Of a stretch of 64,000 nucleotides of DNA, positions 11,692 through 23,330 are shown piece by piece. The translations under genes and the position numbers were made by a program. Numbering within the stretch: the stretch's first letter is position 1; the number at the start of each line of letters is the position of its first letter. The notes beneath the pieces were generated by a model. The model was given only the letters and a program-made list of their open reading frames with translations. It did no database searches and had not been told where the DNA came from. The DNA is from Thuidium tamariscinum (Eukaryota; Streptophyta; Bryopsida; Hypnales; Thuidiaceae), in the NCBI GenBank assembly GCA_947034885.2, contig OX344758.2, positions 16,147,067 through 16,211,066 on the forward strand. Reading direction: 5' to 3'.

Positions 11692-12110
11692 CTGCAATGT
11701 CCAAGAACACACTGAGACCCCGAATAAAGAATCTGTCAAAGCGGTTCAGAAGCATGTCAATGATTTTTGGCAGTAGCCCTCTAAAGTATAGGGTCATTTG
11801 ACTTCTAAGTAGAACCCATCCTAGGTAGGCGCAAACGCGAGAAGGGCTCGCTAGTGGACTACATGGAATTGCATTTCAAAAGCAAATTTGAATGCGTCAA
11901 CCGGTAGCACAAAGTGCGATTGTTTGCAAGCCCTCTCCCCCAGTAGGGGTCTCTCGGTCCTGAGAGAGTGCAATCAGGGTAGAAGGTATGTAAAACTTTT
12001 CGCAAATCCAAGGAACTAAAAATTCACTGCTTGGTAAGTGAAGTGGAAGATTACAAAAATGTCTCATGAATGGCAAATTGCGGTTTTAGGGTTTAGGGTC
12101 GATAACATAC

Positions 12111-14252
12111 CAATTGTTGATATCCACCCCATTGTTTGTAGCAGAAATGCCAGAAGGCCAGCCACAACCCTAGACGCCGTAGTCCAGGTTCTGAAGTGGC
12201 TCCTGATGACAGCCACCATGCCTTGATGGCAAGATATCGGGTTTCAAACTCCTCAAGAGAAGTGGCACTCTTATATTGTTTGCATAATATTCGGTGTTGA
12301 TCTTGTAGGTCGCCACGAATGTCGGCTTTCGTATGCTTCTCCATGGACTGAGTCCAGTGGAACAGACAAGTCCGCTCCCTCTCTTTCATTGGTTCCGAGC
12401 TCTCTCCTGATCCGTAGACAATTCTAACTGCATTCCAATTCGCTTGAGCACTGTCCGCCATGAAGCCCTTGAACTACGGATCATGAACACCGTTCCTGTG
12501 AAGAACAGAATTTAAATTCCTCCAAAATAAAACTTGAGCCGCACAGTCTTCTGATTGCATATCACAGCACGCAACGGTCATTACATGGCAATAGGCGGAG
12601 TCATAGACATGGCAAGCCATGGTGGTCCAGCCTACAACACGTTTCACATGGTCAAACATGATCCACGCGTCTTCGAGGTCATTTCCTGGTTGCATACGCT
12701 TCACCAAGTCCACCCCACTACCCGGACCTAACTCAGACATCTTGAACACAAAAACCTTGTCTACATCAGTTCCTTGACCAGGGAACTTGCTCTCCTGAAT
12801 GAATGCCCAAGTGCTGGCGCCTCTTAACTTTGTTATGCTATCGATGACTCCAAATCTCCTGAGATACTTGAATGATGCTACCTCATTTCGGATACTTGGA
12901 GAGCTCAAATACTTGCACTTATCTAGTACGGGAACAAGTTCATCGAACTCAAGCGTCTTTGCCTGTTCGCCTTCCACCTGCAGGATGAGGCCGCCGAGTA
13001 GATTCTTTGTAGCCTCCAAAACAATAGACGAATTCGTGGCGGAGGGGATTCGCTCCAGTTGCTCTGAAATTAGCGATTGAGATTTCTCTTGCATGTCGCG
13101 CAGTTCACCATCCTTCACTGGGTGTTCGTGCTTTCCAAGATGAACAAACGCTCGGGACATATTATCTCCACCAAAGACGTAATACACTCGAACATTGCAG
13201 CGCGCAATACAACTGGGAGGCTCCTTGCAGACCTTGCAAAGAAGTGTCAACCTTGCTAGATGTTTTTCCCCAACTGCAAGAGGAGAAGGTGACACGCCTT
13301 CCCATTCCATCTCATTCACGCTTTGCAATCGGTGAACACGGCCAAGGAATTCGCAGCTACTATTTGTGCAACGAAGATGACTAACGCAGACTGATGTTCG
13401 AAACAGCAGGCCCGTGCGGTTCACAATATTCGTTGTAGCAGCTTTGGTCCACACATGTCCGTCATGCCGCCTATCCATTCCATACATTTGCTTCGATTGG
13501 GATGAACCCTCCAAGCTCTCCACAGAAGGCAACTCAAAAATAACATCACCATTGAAATTGGACGGCAAAACCGGGAGCCTACGAATGACGATTACATTAT
13601 AATCAATTCTAGATAGTACGTTCCTACAGCCTTTCAAGAGACTCAATCCTCTCAAGTTATCGATCACAGACGTAGCGTACCCAATCCTTTGGAGGGAATC
13701 TCCCAACACCAATGCTGGCGCACCTTTCTCAGTTGGAAGGGTAGACACAGAAGCAGGGAATGGTACCGTAGATGGAAGGGTAGGTGAGTGGCCTTCTGAA
13801 TCAGAGCTCAAGAGATTGAGTTCAATGGACCCCGGTTCTTGCTTCGGGCGCAGCAAGGGAGGTGTTTGGAAGGAGGAAGAGGAAGACCTATTCAAAGAGG
13901 AAGCATTTTTGGACCCGCACTCCACAGAATCTATTATGCCATAAGCTCTATAGCTTCCCGGTTTCAAGTGCCAACAAATATTCTCCCCTGAGGACGACGG
14001 AAGGTGCCCCACGCTATGAGTAAGAACACCAGAGTCTTCAGCCACAAACTCCTCATCCACATGAATTGAGTCCGGTCTAAATTTAAACCTCAAACCTAGT
14101 CTAGTTGCGGACACAGAAGCTAAACCATCTTCCCCGACAGGGAAATACACCGGTACGCCATCATCTGCTGGCCTCATGACCACCATATTTGAGAAGTTGT
14201 CCATGACATAATCTACGGCGGCCGACTCCAAGCAAATGACCGTCCAATCCAA
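12111..14252 (-). pseudogene. MULE transposase exon 1 (zinc-finger region and first half of DDE core)
   Basis: 592 codons run from the ATG at 14252 to a TAG at 12474-12476. The same frame then continues with FKGFMADSAQANW to the splice donor after 12111. MULE transposases keep this block contiguous, so the TAG is probably a mutated CAG. Cys pairs near 'CTNSSCEF' and 'CKVCKEPPSC' look metal-binding and recall the GCM/WRKY-type fingers of some MULEs; that link is tentative. A Ser-rich linker separates the N-terminal part from the finger. Confidence 0.7.
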
Positions 14253-15667
14253 TCCAATTGATACTCACACAAGTCAAAATTCAATCTAAAACCTCTGAAG
14301 CAAAGTGCGTGAACTGACGACTATAACACGTCAAGAAAAACAAAGAGAAAGAACTTTCACAAACGAAAAGAATCCATACAACGACTAGCCTGCTAGGAAC
14401 AGACAATTCGAACAATTTGAATGTTTTCAACCAACCAAGCTTAAAACGAGGGTTATCATCAAATAGGCTGCCGCCACCAAGAAGGCAAAGGACAGTATCC
14501 ATTTATGAGAGTCTGTCATCAACACTAATGGAGATACAAGAAGCCGCCAGAGATTCTGAATAAGTACCATCCAGGCATCTGGAACATTCGATGTGCAGAT
14601 CTGACAAAAGAATTAAATCAGGATATTACTAATATGGGCAATTTCATTAAAATGGCAATATTCCAGTATAGTGGCATTCCATTTCATTACAGTGGCACGG
14701 CATTCGATTAGAATGGCACGGCATTCGTTTATAATGGCGTGATATTCCCTACGAACGGGACGGTATTCCATTAAAATGGCGTTCCTGGGTGCACTTGAGG
14801 TGGGTCCATGGAGGAGTGTGTCGTGTTCCGAGGGGTCGGACGCGAGGAGGGAAACAAAAGTAGTTGTGAAGTCACTATGCATTTGGGGGGGGGAGGAAGG
14901 GACATGATTGTAAAGGACGATATAGAGAGTGGTTTCCAAGGCAACCTTGCATCGCACGGGAGTCCATCGTCCCGAAGTCAACATACAAAGCAACGATGGA
15001 AGAGACGTTGATTTGAGCTTCACCTTTTTGAAGGTTCTCCATAAAAGTTTGCGCTTGACCCACTACGAATCAAAGTAGTTTGTACTTCAAAGTTGTCGAA
15101 ACAGTACGGCACTGGGAATTTGACCAAAGCTAAATTGGTTGGTCAAAAGTGTGTATGGCCACAAAATGAAGGTTGGCAAATCCGAGTTCAAAGATATGAA
15201 TGTAGCTACCTTGGAATTCCTTTCTTTCAGAAGACTAGGGAATTTGGAAAACCAAGCCTCCCATGTATTGCCCTCTCTCGTCAAAACATTTCTGTATATG
15301 ATGTGATGCATGATTTTATAGATGTGGAAAACAACAGGATAGTAAGGGTACACCCCAATCATTTCTTGATCGTCAATTATGACAACTTCACAATACGAAT
15401 AGTGATTACGCCCATTTTCTTGTACTACATACCTTCAAAGTACCGTCGACATTCGCCACGATCTCTGGCTTCTTCATCCTAAAAGTGTTTCTTAGTCTGT
15501 AGTCCCCTTTGTCATTGGAGAAATCTGAGAGCTCCATGTCTTTGTTGTCTTTGTTTTTTGTTGTTAGATTTAGATGGCACAATATCTATGTCCAGCTTCC
15601 TTTGCAGTGTCCCAAACAGGATATGCCAAAGAGTATGGGGTACTAATTTTCCTGGAATACTTGGGAA
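14253..15667. other. sequence between MULE gene and giant hAT
   Basis: Holds degenerate repeats at 14630-14795 and an open frame at 15093-15482 (129 codons, no recognised domain). The immediate left flank of the hAT insertion has only short frames. I see no gene I can name. Confidence 0.45.
14630..14795. repeat. imperfect tandem repeat 'atggcacggcattc'
   Basis: Five to six degenerate copies of a ~25-35 bp unit containing ATGGCRYGRYATTC alternate with short A/T-rich spacers. They lie about 400 bp upstream of the MULE start codon, so they could be part of that element's end. Confidence 0.5.
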
Positions 15668-15675
15668 GGTACCAC
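15668..15675. repeat. left target-site duplication of giant hAT (GGTACCAC)
   Basis: Identical to the 8 bp directly after the right end at 32462-32469. Eight base pairs is the length made by hAT transposases. Confidence 0.9.
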
Positions 15676-15683
15676 CAGGGTTG

Positions 15684-16105
15684 CTTCCGTCGCGTCACGT
15701 CCGTCCGTCAGGATGTCCGTCCGCTGACGTGACGGGGAGCCGAGCGTCCGTCAGGATGAAATTCACGACAGAATCCGCGACAGAGGATGAAAAATCGTGA
15801 CAGCGGTCGTGGACGGCCTGGAAGGACGTGCTCGGTGGACAGTTCCGATGGACGGTCCTGGCTGACTGGACAGCTTGGATGGACACTCTAGGTTCTGCGG
15901 ACGGTCCGGATCCGGTGGACGGTTTTAGGGGACGGCCCCGATGGACAGGACGTCCAGTGGACGGCCTGGACGGACGCCTCCAGATCGACGGTCTGGGTAC
16001 GGTCTACGCTTGGGAAGGACGGCTTGGATTGAGAGGAAGGTTGGACGGCCTGGCCGTGCCGTCGACGGTCAGGATGGACGGCCTGGGCTCCGTGGACTGG
16101 AACTC
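15684..16105. repeat. GACGG-rich subterminal array at left hAT end
   Basis: Many irregularly spaced copies of GACGG/CCGTC, often as GGACGGCCTGG or GGACGGTCC, begin within a few bases of the left terminus. No gene start is next to it, so here it may serve as a transposase-binding subterminal region, as short repeats do in Ac/Ds. That role is inferred. Confidence 0.8.
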
Positions 16106-16229
16106 TTTATTTGTAAGACTTAAAAGTCTGAGTTCATATTCGCAATCAAAATTTTCTCATTAGTCTATGAGGTTTAACCATCTCTCAAAAAATAATTTCC
16201 CATGGTTTTGTATTTTAGGCCTTCCATAG

Positions 16230-17510
16230 TCTAAATATAATATATATTCTGTATTTAAAAAAAAGGTTTTCGTGGTTTGAATCAAAAAAAAGGAAATGGT
16301 TTGAATGAAAATAACGTTAATGGTTTGGAATTGTGAATAAAAAAAAATGTAAAACTGGTTTTGAAAAAAAATGTGTTAATTGTTCGAATAAAAAAATTAT
16401 GGAAATGGTTTGAATAAAAAAAAACGTTAATGGTTTGAAATGTTGAATGAAAAAAAAATATAGAAAGGGTTTGGAAAAAAATGTGTTAATGGCTCGACCA
16501 AAAAAATTGGGAAATGGATTGGGAAAAAAATGTGATTAGGGTTTGACTAAAAGAAATATGGAAATGGGTTGAAATGTTGGAAAAACAAATTTAGAAATGG
16601 TTTGGAAAAAATATGTGTTAATTGTTTGACTAGAATAAATATGGAAATGGTTAGGGTAAAAAAATGGCCAAGTTTTGAGTAAAGAAAAATGGTAATGGTA
16701 TAGGGTGTTAGAAAGAAAAATATAGAAATGGTTTGGAAAAAAGATGGGTTAATGGTTCGACTAAAAAAAATATGGAAATGGTTTGAATCAAAGAAAAAGA
16801 AAAAGGAAATGCTTTGAATTAAAAAAAAGTTAATAATTTGAAATGTTGAATACAAAAAAATATAGAAATGGTTTGGAAAAAAAATGTGTTCATGTTTCGA
16901 CTAAAAAATATATGAAAATGCTTCGAATAAAAAAAAATATGGAAATGGGTTGAATAAAAAAAAAGGCAATGGTTTGAAAGGTTGGAAAAAAACTTATAGA
17001 AAGGGTCGTGAAAAAAAATGTGTTAATGGTTTGACTAAAAAAAATATGGAAATAAGTTGGAAAGAAAATGTGTTCAGGGTTTGATTAAAAATAATATGGA
17101 AATGGTTTGAAAAAAAAAACTTTCATGGTTTGAAATGTTGAATAAAAAACATTTAGAAATGGTTTGGAAAAAAAATGTTAATGCCTTAATGGTTAAGGCT
17201 CAAATTGGAAATAGTTTGAATCAATAAAATGGGAATGCTTTGAATAAAAAAGAACGTTGATGGTTTGAAATGTGGACGACAAAAAAATATAGAAATGGTT
17301 TAAAAAAATGTGTTCATGGTTCGACTAATAAAAATATGGAAATGGGTTCAATCTAAAATATGGAAAGGGTTTGAATCTAACAAATGGAAATGGGTTAGGG
17401 TAAAAAAATGGTTATGGTTTGACATGTGGAAAAAAAAAATGTGGAAAAATGCGGTGGGAAAAACTTGGGTTAATGGTTTGATTAAAAAAATTCGAAATGG
17501 TGGGAATCAA
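16230..17510. repeat. A-rich minisatellite 'gaaatggtttgaataaaaaaa'
   Basis: More than 30 degenerate copies of a ~35-45 bp unit built from TATGGAAATGGTTTGAAT followed by an A-run, some with AATGTGTTAATGG. The complementary form appears at 22890-23330, so the two arrays are inverted relative to each other and enclose the RING gene. Confidence 0.85.
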
Positions 17511-17873
17511 AAACAAAAGCATATATACTTGTGGCATATGTAAAAAATAGAATTTTGGAAATTTTTAAAAGTGAACTTACAAAATCTACTTTAAGTGAAA
17601 GTATGGCATTGGATTTAAATGAACTTGTTGCACATACATTTCAAGCAAACGTATTGAGTATTCTTTTCATTTGTTCATGGTTAAGTTTTCAGTTTAAGTG
17701 TTTAACAGACAATACAGTTGTACGAGAAAAATGAAAATGCTTCATTGCCCAAAAAATGTACTTTTGCAACATGAGCAACAAACGCTCGTAAATGGTCGTC
17801 ATAGCCAAATACTATTTACAATACTAATATACTATACATCCGTCTAATGGCCTAACTCATCACCAGAAGGTAT

Positions 17874-20117
17874 TCAACTTTGTTCTGGTTCTACAATGCC
17901 TCTGCCTATACTATTTCTCAAAAAATCTTGCAATCCTTCTCTAGATTGCAAACTGTTCAACGTAGCCACTACGGTCCGATCATATCGATCGTGCAAGTAG
18001 GAAGAAATGGTTGACAACATTTGCACCTCATTGAACGTAGTGTCTTCGATGAACCTCATTTGTGCCTCATGATCCATGTCTTGGAGTATTCCGATAGGAT
18101 TTCCACTGGAGTCAAAAACCACATTCTCTGGATGTGGTTGGCGCACGAACTCTTGTCGGTCCAAGTCCCAATGGCCACCAGCAAGTTGGCCAAAAAATAC
18201 TCGCCGCCCTGGATCGCCCGCACTAATCAGCTTCTTGCACACCTCCGTAATCTCCGCATCATCGTTCCACGGAATGTCTTGCACGCTGCGCACGGCGAGG
18301 TGTCTACTGTCATGGCCCCACTTCCACATCCATATCATGTCATTACCCCAACTCCCTCTATTCTCATCGCCAGGCAAGTTCTCTTCGTTCAACTCGAAGT
18401 GTGGGGGCATGTAATCCTCCAACCCAAATTGGACGTACAACCGCCGGTGCAAAGGAGCCTTGCATTGTGCGCACCGCTTTCTTGTGACCATGTGCGGAAT
18501 GAGACATCCGGGGTGGTACATATGTCCACACGTTCCAAGGCAAAATCCACCCTCGGGTCCAAACGGTTCCATGCAAATCGTGCACGTCGTTCCATCCTTC
18601 ACAAACTCGGGAACTATGGGCCACAGTAAGGGGGCATTGCCTTCTCTATCCACGGGCTCGTATCGATATCTCGCGGTGTTGAATTGGAAGTCTAGATGCG
18701 GATGCCCGTCCCAATCAATGCTTGCATTATCGCGATTTTGGGGCAATGTAACTGGAAACATATCCTCCAGTCGGGCCCACGATGTCAAGCCAAAATAACA
18801 TTGGCTACCATCTCTAAATTGTGCAGCTATTCTCCTGACTTCACGCTGCAGTTGTGCGACCTCGTTCATAGCCAAAGTGCATGCCAATCTCATGTTGCTC
18901 ATGGCAAGCAACTTTTGCTCCCTCGTAGTTGATGTTTGTTGCAACAATCTATCCTTCATGGCATTTACAAATGCCAACTCGTCCTGTAGTCCCTCCAAAG
19001 CCGCTGATACAGTCTCCATGTTGGCCTTGGCCTCATTGCACTCGCCCTCTGCACGCTCCGCTCGTGCCACAAGGGCATCGTATGCCACGCGCTCAACGCT
19101 TATGAACTCTTGGCCCAATGCATCTGTTGATTGGGTTGCCGCATTTGAACTCTCACCACGAAAATGTGGTGTTGGAAATATACCACGAGGCCGCACCCGG
19201 CGCACCGTCAACGGGTCAGCTGGCTCAATTAGACCATATGTGGCCCGCTCCACGACCTCATCCAATGGTGGAGTGCCATCCGTGCTTTGGCGACGTTCAC
19301 GTTCAAGCAAGTCAATGTTACTTGCTAGTAACTTAGCATTTGTTTCCTCCAAAGCCTTCACTCGTGCGTTGTGGGCTTGTACCTCCATCTCGTGCCTTTG
19401 CTCAGCTTCTGCACCATCCTCACGCAGCTTAATCACCAATGCACGTAATGCCTCTAATTCCCCATTTGCTCCAAATACTTCATTAATTGTCATGGTCGGG
19501 GGAATTGGGTGAATGGCGAGTGGCATGGGCTCGCTTGGACCGGCAATGGGCGCCTCCAATTCAGGAGCCACCGGATTTTGTTCGTTGGCGCCTTGAGGTG
19601 CATTGTCGACCTCCATGGGGTCCGCGGCCGCCGCTTCGTCCCCTTGTGCCCCAGCCACTCCTTCGCCCTCCAATTGCACTTCAGGATTTGGTGGAATTCT
19701 ACGGCTTTTAGCAGGGAAACGGCCGCCTCGTTGTTTTGCCGGATACGTGTTCCAATCCACGTCCTTGCCCAAAAAACCCTCCGCATACGCCATTTGACAC
19801 AATGCGAGGGTCCCATCCTTCTTCAAGAGGGTCCCCCAAAGTGCCAATGCCACCTCGGTCAACCGCTTCTTGAACGTTGGGTGTACGCAATACTTGATCA
19901 ATGCAACGCCAGATCGCACTTGCGTCTCATTTCTCTCCCGTGGAAAATGGCGGTTGATGTGGGCCCAGTCCACGTATCTCTGACATGTGGTGCGGGTCCA
20001 TGGCTCAAGCGCCTGTTCCCACCCGTGCCCGGCCAAAACTTCTCCAGTGTTGAAAGTCACCCAGTCTACAGTGCTCCTGTTCCCACGACGCCTCCTGTGT
20101 GGGGGGTTCACCTTCAT
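17874..20117 (-). CDS. RING-finger coiled-coil protein carried by the giant hAT (747 aa)
   Basis: The N-terminal ~120 residues form a basic/aromatic block ending with the KKRLTEVALALW...DVDWNTYP pattern shared with the 1751-3634 protein. A Pro/Glu/Ala-rich linker (~135-215) and coiled coils (~220-290 and ~350-440) follow. A RING-H2-type finger lies at ~512-555: CTIC, CGTCGHMYHPGC, CAQC. The last ~190 residues include a Trp-rich part and a helical tail. RING fingers recruit E2 enzymes for ubiquitin transfer; an E3 role is inferred. The frame is open and undamaged. An overlapping upstream frame (20259 down to ~20060, beginning near MALNPGEMV) also looks coding, so the true N-terminus could lie there through splicing or a frameshift. 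A TATA box and GACGG array sit upstream. Confidence 0.75.
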   Translation of the reverse strand: MKVNPPHRRRRGNRSTVDWVTFNTGEVLAGHGWEQALEPWTRTTCQRYVDWAHINRHFPRERNETQVRSGVALIKYCVHPTFKKRLTEVALALWGTLLKKDGTLALCQMAYAEGFLGKDVDWNTYPAKQRGGRFPAKSRRIPPNPEVQLEGEGVAGAQGDEAAAADPMEVDNAPQGANEQNPVAPELEAPIAGPSEPMPLAIHPIPPTMTINEVFGANGELEALRALVIKLREDGAEAEQRHEMEVQAHNARVKALEETNAKLLASNIDLLERERRQSTDGTPPLDEVVERATYGLIEPADPLTVRRVRPRGIFPTPHFRGESSNAATQSTDALGQEFISVERVAYDALVARAERAEGECNEAKANMETVSAALEGLQDELAFVNAMKDRLLQQTSTTREQKLLAMSNMRLACTLAMNEVAQLQREVRRIAAQFRDGSQCYFGLTSWARLEDMFPVTLPQNRDNASIDWDGHPHLDFQFNTARYRYEPVDREGNAPLLWPIVPEFVKDGTTCTICMEPFGPEGGFCLGTCGHMYHPGCLIPHMVTRKRCAQCKAPLHRRLYVQFGLEDYMPPHFELNEENLPGDENRGSWGNDMIWMWKWGHDSRHLAVRSVQDIPWNDDAEITEVCKKLISAGDPGRRVFFGQLAGGHWDLDRQEFVRQPHPENVVFDSSGNPIGILQDMDHEAQMRFIEDTTFNEVQMLSTISSYLHDRYDRTVVATLNSLQSREGLQDFLRNSIGRGIVEPEQS

Positions 20118-20438
20118 GGGTTACCATCTCCTGGTTTTCTACCACTGGGGGGTGATTTCCAGCAATTACCACCTCCTGGTTCTCTGCCATGGGGGGGTTC
20201 TCTACATGTAGTACCATCTCTCCAGGGTTTAAGGCCATAGTACCTGCACACAATGCCACAACACGGTATGTATGTACAGATGACTATGCTCTGCCTCTTG
20301 TTGCGTGAGGGCAACTGGAATGTGGCAAAGCAATAGCCAAATGCTTGACTTCCTCCCGAATTGCAATGCAAAGCTTTTTTCAAGCTAGGACAGAGCAACT
20401 CAAGAGAGAAAGCAAGGTTAATTGTGGCTGAATTTGGG

Positions 20439-20445
20439 ATTTATA
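20439..20445 (-). promoter_or_regulatory. TATA box of the hAT-borne RING gene
   Basis: TATAAAT on the minus strand about 320 bp upstream of the start at 20117, with the GACGG array beginning about 65 bp further upstream. Confidence 0.6.
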
Positions 20446-20504
20446 CTCCCCATTACCAAGCCTCGTTAGGAGTGTTAATTTGTGTCTAATCACATCGCCA
20501 TGCA

Positions 20505-20905
20505 CCACCTGGAGCCGTTGATGCGAACGGCCATCGACGGCTGGGGCGTCCAGGGAGCGTCGACGGAGGTTCGGGAGGCCGTCGACAGCTTCGGGATGAC
20601 GTCACAGAGGCCGTCCACAGGTCCGGCGCCGTCAACGAGTTTGAAAACACTCATGAGTTCGAAAATCCATAATTACTCCGCCGAATTGCAAATTCGATGG
20701 CCCAAAATGGCTCTTCATGACGGCCTGCCCGTGGTCTTGGACGGCCACTGTTCCGCTGTGGACAGCCTGCCCGAACAGGTCGACGCTCCGGCCCGCAGCC
20801 AAATTCATTGCGGACGGCCTGCCCAGGTCCTGGACGGGCCCGTGTTGCTGGACGGATTTCTGGACGCCCTCCGTCCCCGTGACGGCCTGCCCAGGTCCTC
20901 GACAG
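20505..20905. repeat. GACGG-rich array upstream of the RING gene
   Basis: Units such as GTGACGGCCTGCCCAGGTCC and GGACGGGCCCGT recur. The array lies immediately upstream of the TATAAAT box of the minus-strand RING gene and continues at 21141-21300 beyond a nested MITE. Confidence 0.8.
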
Positions 20906-21140
20906 CCAGGGAGGACTGACCCCTCTATTGCCCCTCCGGAGGGTAAATGTAAAAAATTCCCCCCTATTTTGTGTCGATTAAATTTTAGATTTCAACACGT
21001 CCCCTAGCTAAATCGAGGTCTCTGATTCCAAATAAGAATTCAGAATTTGCAAAAAAGAATTTGTGTGAAAAATAAAAGAAATTCCAGGGTTTTCTACAAG
21101 GGTAAAAAAGGGGCAATAGAGGGGTCAGTCCTCCCTGGCC
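20906..21140. mobile_element. MITE with 29-bp perfect terminal inverted repeats
   Basis: The left end (20906-20934, CCAGGGAGGACTGACCCCTC...) is the exact reverse complement of 21110-21138. GTCCTCGACAG directly precedes the left end and recurs 2 bp after the right end, so the target duplication is about 9-11 bp, as for Mutator-type elements. The interior is AT-rich and non-coding. It interrupts the GACGG array of the RING gene. Confidence 0.75.
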
Positions 21141-21300
21141 GTCCTCGACAGGCTCGTCTTCCTGGACGGTTTTAGGGACGCCCTCCGTCCCCGTGACGGC
21201 TTGCCTAGGTCTTGGACGGGCCCGTCTTCCTGGATGGTTTTCTGGACGCTCTCCGTCCCCGTAACGGCCTGCCCAGGTCCTGGAGGACCCAATAGGTGGG
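21141..21300. repeat. GACGG array, continuation after the MITE
   Basis: Two to three further copies of the unit CCGTGACGGCYTGCCYAGGTC with GGACGGKTTT. They resume the array phase interrupted by the MITE at 20906-21140. Confidence 0.75.
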
Positions 21301-22889
21301 CCCAATATATACTGAATTTCAATTTGGCAGGTGGAATCCAATTAGATAGCCAGGATCCAATTACGCAATTGGTATTCATTTAGGCAGTTGAGATGCAATA
21401 AGCTGTAAGACAGCAGAATTTTAATGTGGGTGAACTGGTGAAGATTGCCAATGCAGTACCTGTATACTGTAATTTTTATTGGAGCTCAGTGAGTTAACAT
21501 TCATAGCTTGCATTTCTTTTTAAAAAATTTTGGGATTCATTCATGGTTGTGACAAGTGTGTGACTCATTCAGATCTTGTATTTCTTTTTAAATTTTTTTG
21601 GGATTCATGATTGTGACAAGTGTGTTAGCCATGTATGCATGGTAGGAGGCAAAGATTGCACTTATTTAAATTAAGAGTTGATTTGCCTTTTTCGTGTACG
21701 TCTTTAGATGAAAATATTTTTAGTTTATTTTTCAGTCAAGGAGAAATAGATGAGGAATCTAATACAAGTTGTTTCATATTTTTTGGAAGAAAAATTGAAT
21801 TAATTATTAATTTTCAAACACAATTTGTCATAGGACCCTATTTGTGATCAGTAAGCCTTGAAAATCTATACATGCACAATTTCTAAAAGAATCTAGTTTG
21901 GTGAATAAACTAGTAATGCAACATGTAAAAAATGGTTTGAAATGGTTTCTAAATGTGTCCCTTTCAAAAACTGAAATGAATTCTTCAATTAATCATTATT
22001 GCAAAACAATTTCACATTTGAAAGAAGGTAGTTTAACAACCATTTTTTATTTTGAATAAAATTAGTAGACACCTATAAGTACACTTAGTTACGATTGAAT
22101 CCATTGTAACTCTAAAACCATCCATTCATATAGTAAAAATCAAATCTTAGCATGCTTCAATATAATCCACAATTAGTTTCCTCATAATGAGCTTTCCAAT
22201 TCAGATTTCAGACCCTCCTATAGTCCTATTAGGCAAATAAAAAAGCCTGCATAGTTTATGAACCTCCATGTGAGCTTCCTACCATAATAGTTGATTTGAG
22301 AGCAAGAGGTCCTTGAACTTCTTCATTTTAGATGTTAGAATGGATTTGCAGACTTACTGATACTTGTGTTTTTAAACACAATCGGCTTATTAAATTCCCT
22401 AAGTTTTCTTATTATATAAATGAATGTGAATATGCTCTTGTGCCTTTAAATTGGTTTTAAATATTGCATTAATTAGGATTGTATACTATAGTCTAATTTC
22501 TCTATTGTGTGCTTTGTTTTCTTATAAATGGTGAAATATAAATAGTTGTAGCTTTGATTTTTGATTTTCAAACTCTTTAGTGGCATATAGATAGCATATG
22601 CTGTGCGTTTCACCATGTTCTTAGTTCATCAAAATCCTTGAAGCTCACATGTTTCCTTGTATACAATGTTTTTGATCTTCTCAATATTTTGTAATTATGA
22701 AATGTAGAAAAAAAATAGGGTGTTCAAAAATAGTCCTTCAAAGAATTTACAAAAGAAAATAGGGTACTCTAAAATACACTCTGGTAGCTTTATTTCTACT
22801 AATAGGGAGGGAAAAATACATGAGAAGGACATAAATACCCCCCCATTAAATACCCCATTATCGCACGTGGTTACCAAAAGATAAAGGGG
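21301..22889. other. AT-rich interior of giant hAT, no gene seen
   Basis: About 1.6 kb of AT-rich DNA with only short frames. A short direct repeat 'catttctttttaaa' occurs near 21508 and 21577. I see no domain or promoter. Confidence 0.5.
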
Positions 22890-23330
22890 GTGAACCCTCG
22901 AGTCTGTTATTCAAACCATTCCCATTTTTTTTATTCAAACCTTTCCCATTTTTTTTATTCAAACCATTCCCATTTTTTTTATTCAAACCATTTCCACATT
23001 TTTTTCCAAACCGAATCATTTCCATATTTTTTAAGTCGATCCATTAACCCATTTTTTGGTCCAAATCCCTTCTATATATTTTTGCCCAACACCCGAAACC
23101 ATTAACGTTTTGCTTTATTCACACCACTTCCATTTTGGGGATTCAAACCTTTTCCCTATTTTTTTTTAATTCAACCATTAACACATTTTTTTCCAACCCA
23201 TTTCCACATTTTCTTTATTCGAACAGGGCTCGACAATTTCTTTCCAAACCCTTTCTATATTTTTTTGGGGTAACTTTTTTAACCCTTTGACGTGTTTTTT
23301 TGGTTCAAACCATTAACACACTTGCGGAAT
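22890..23330. repeat. T-rich minisatellite, inverted partner of 16230-17510
   Basis: Copies of TTTTTTTATTCAAACCATTYCC are the reverse complement of the A-rich unit at 16230-17510. The first three copies, near 22910-22985, are almost identical. Confidence 0.8.

Larger units (their letters stand above)
6613..14252 (-). pseudogene. Mutator-like (MULE) transposase with SWIM zinc finger, split by element C
   Basis: A multi-exon minus-strand gene. From N to C it shows a Cys-rich finger region, a MULE-type DDE core and a C-terminal SWIM finger (CTCPNF...CKH). The core shows FMADSAQANW followed by CLFHWTQ, matching the 'D...A...A' and C-x2-H block of MULE transposases. Exon 1 (14252-12111) ends at a GTATGT donor and exon 2 starts at 11691; both are phase 0, giving a 419-bp intron. 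Exon 2 is split by element C at 7623-11235. The frame would be continuous if the element and one 5-bp duplication were absent. Two in-frame TAG codons, at 12474-12476 and 11464-11466, also interrupt it. The gene would supply a cut-and-paste transposase but is now non-functional as it stands. No MULE terminal inverted repeats were recognised. Confidence 0.75.
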
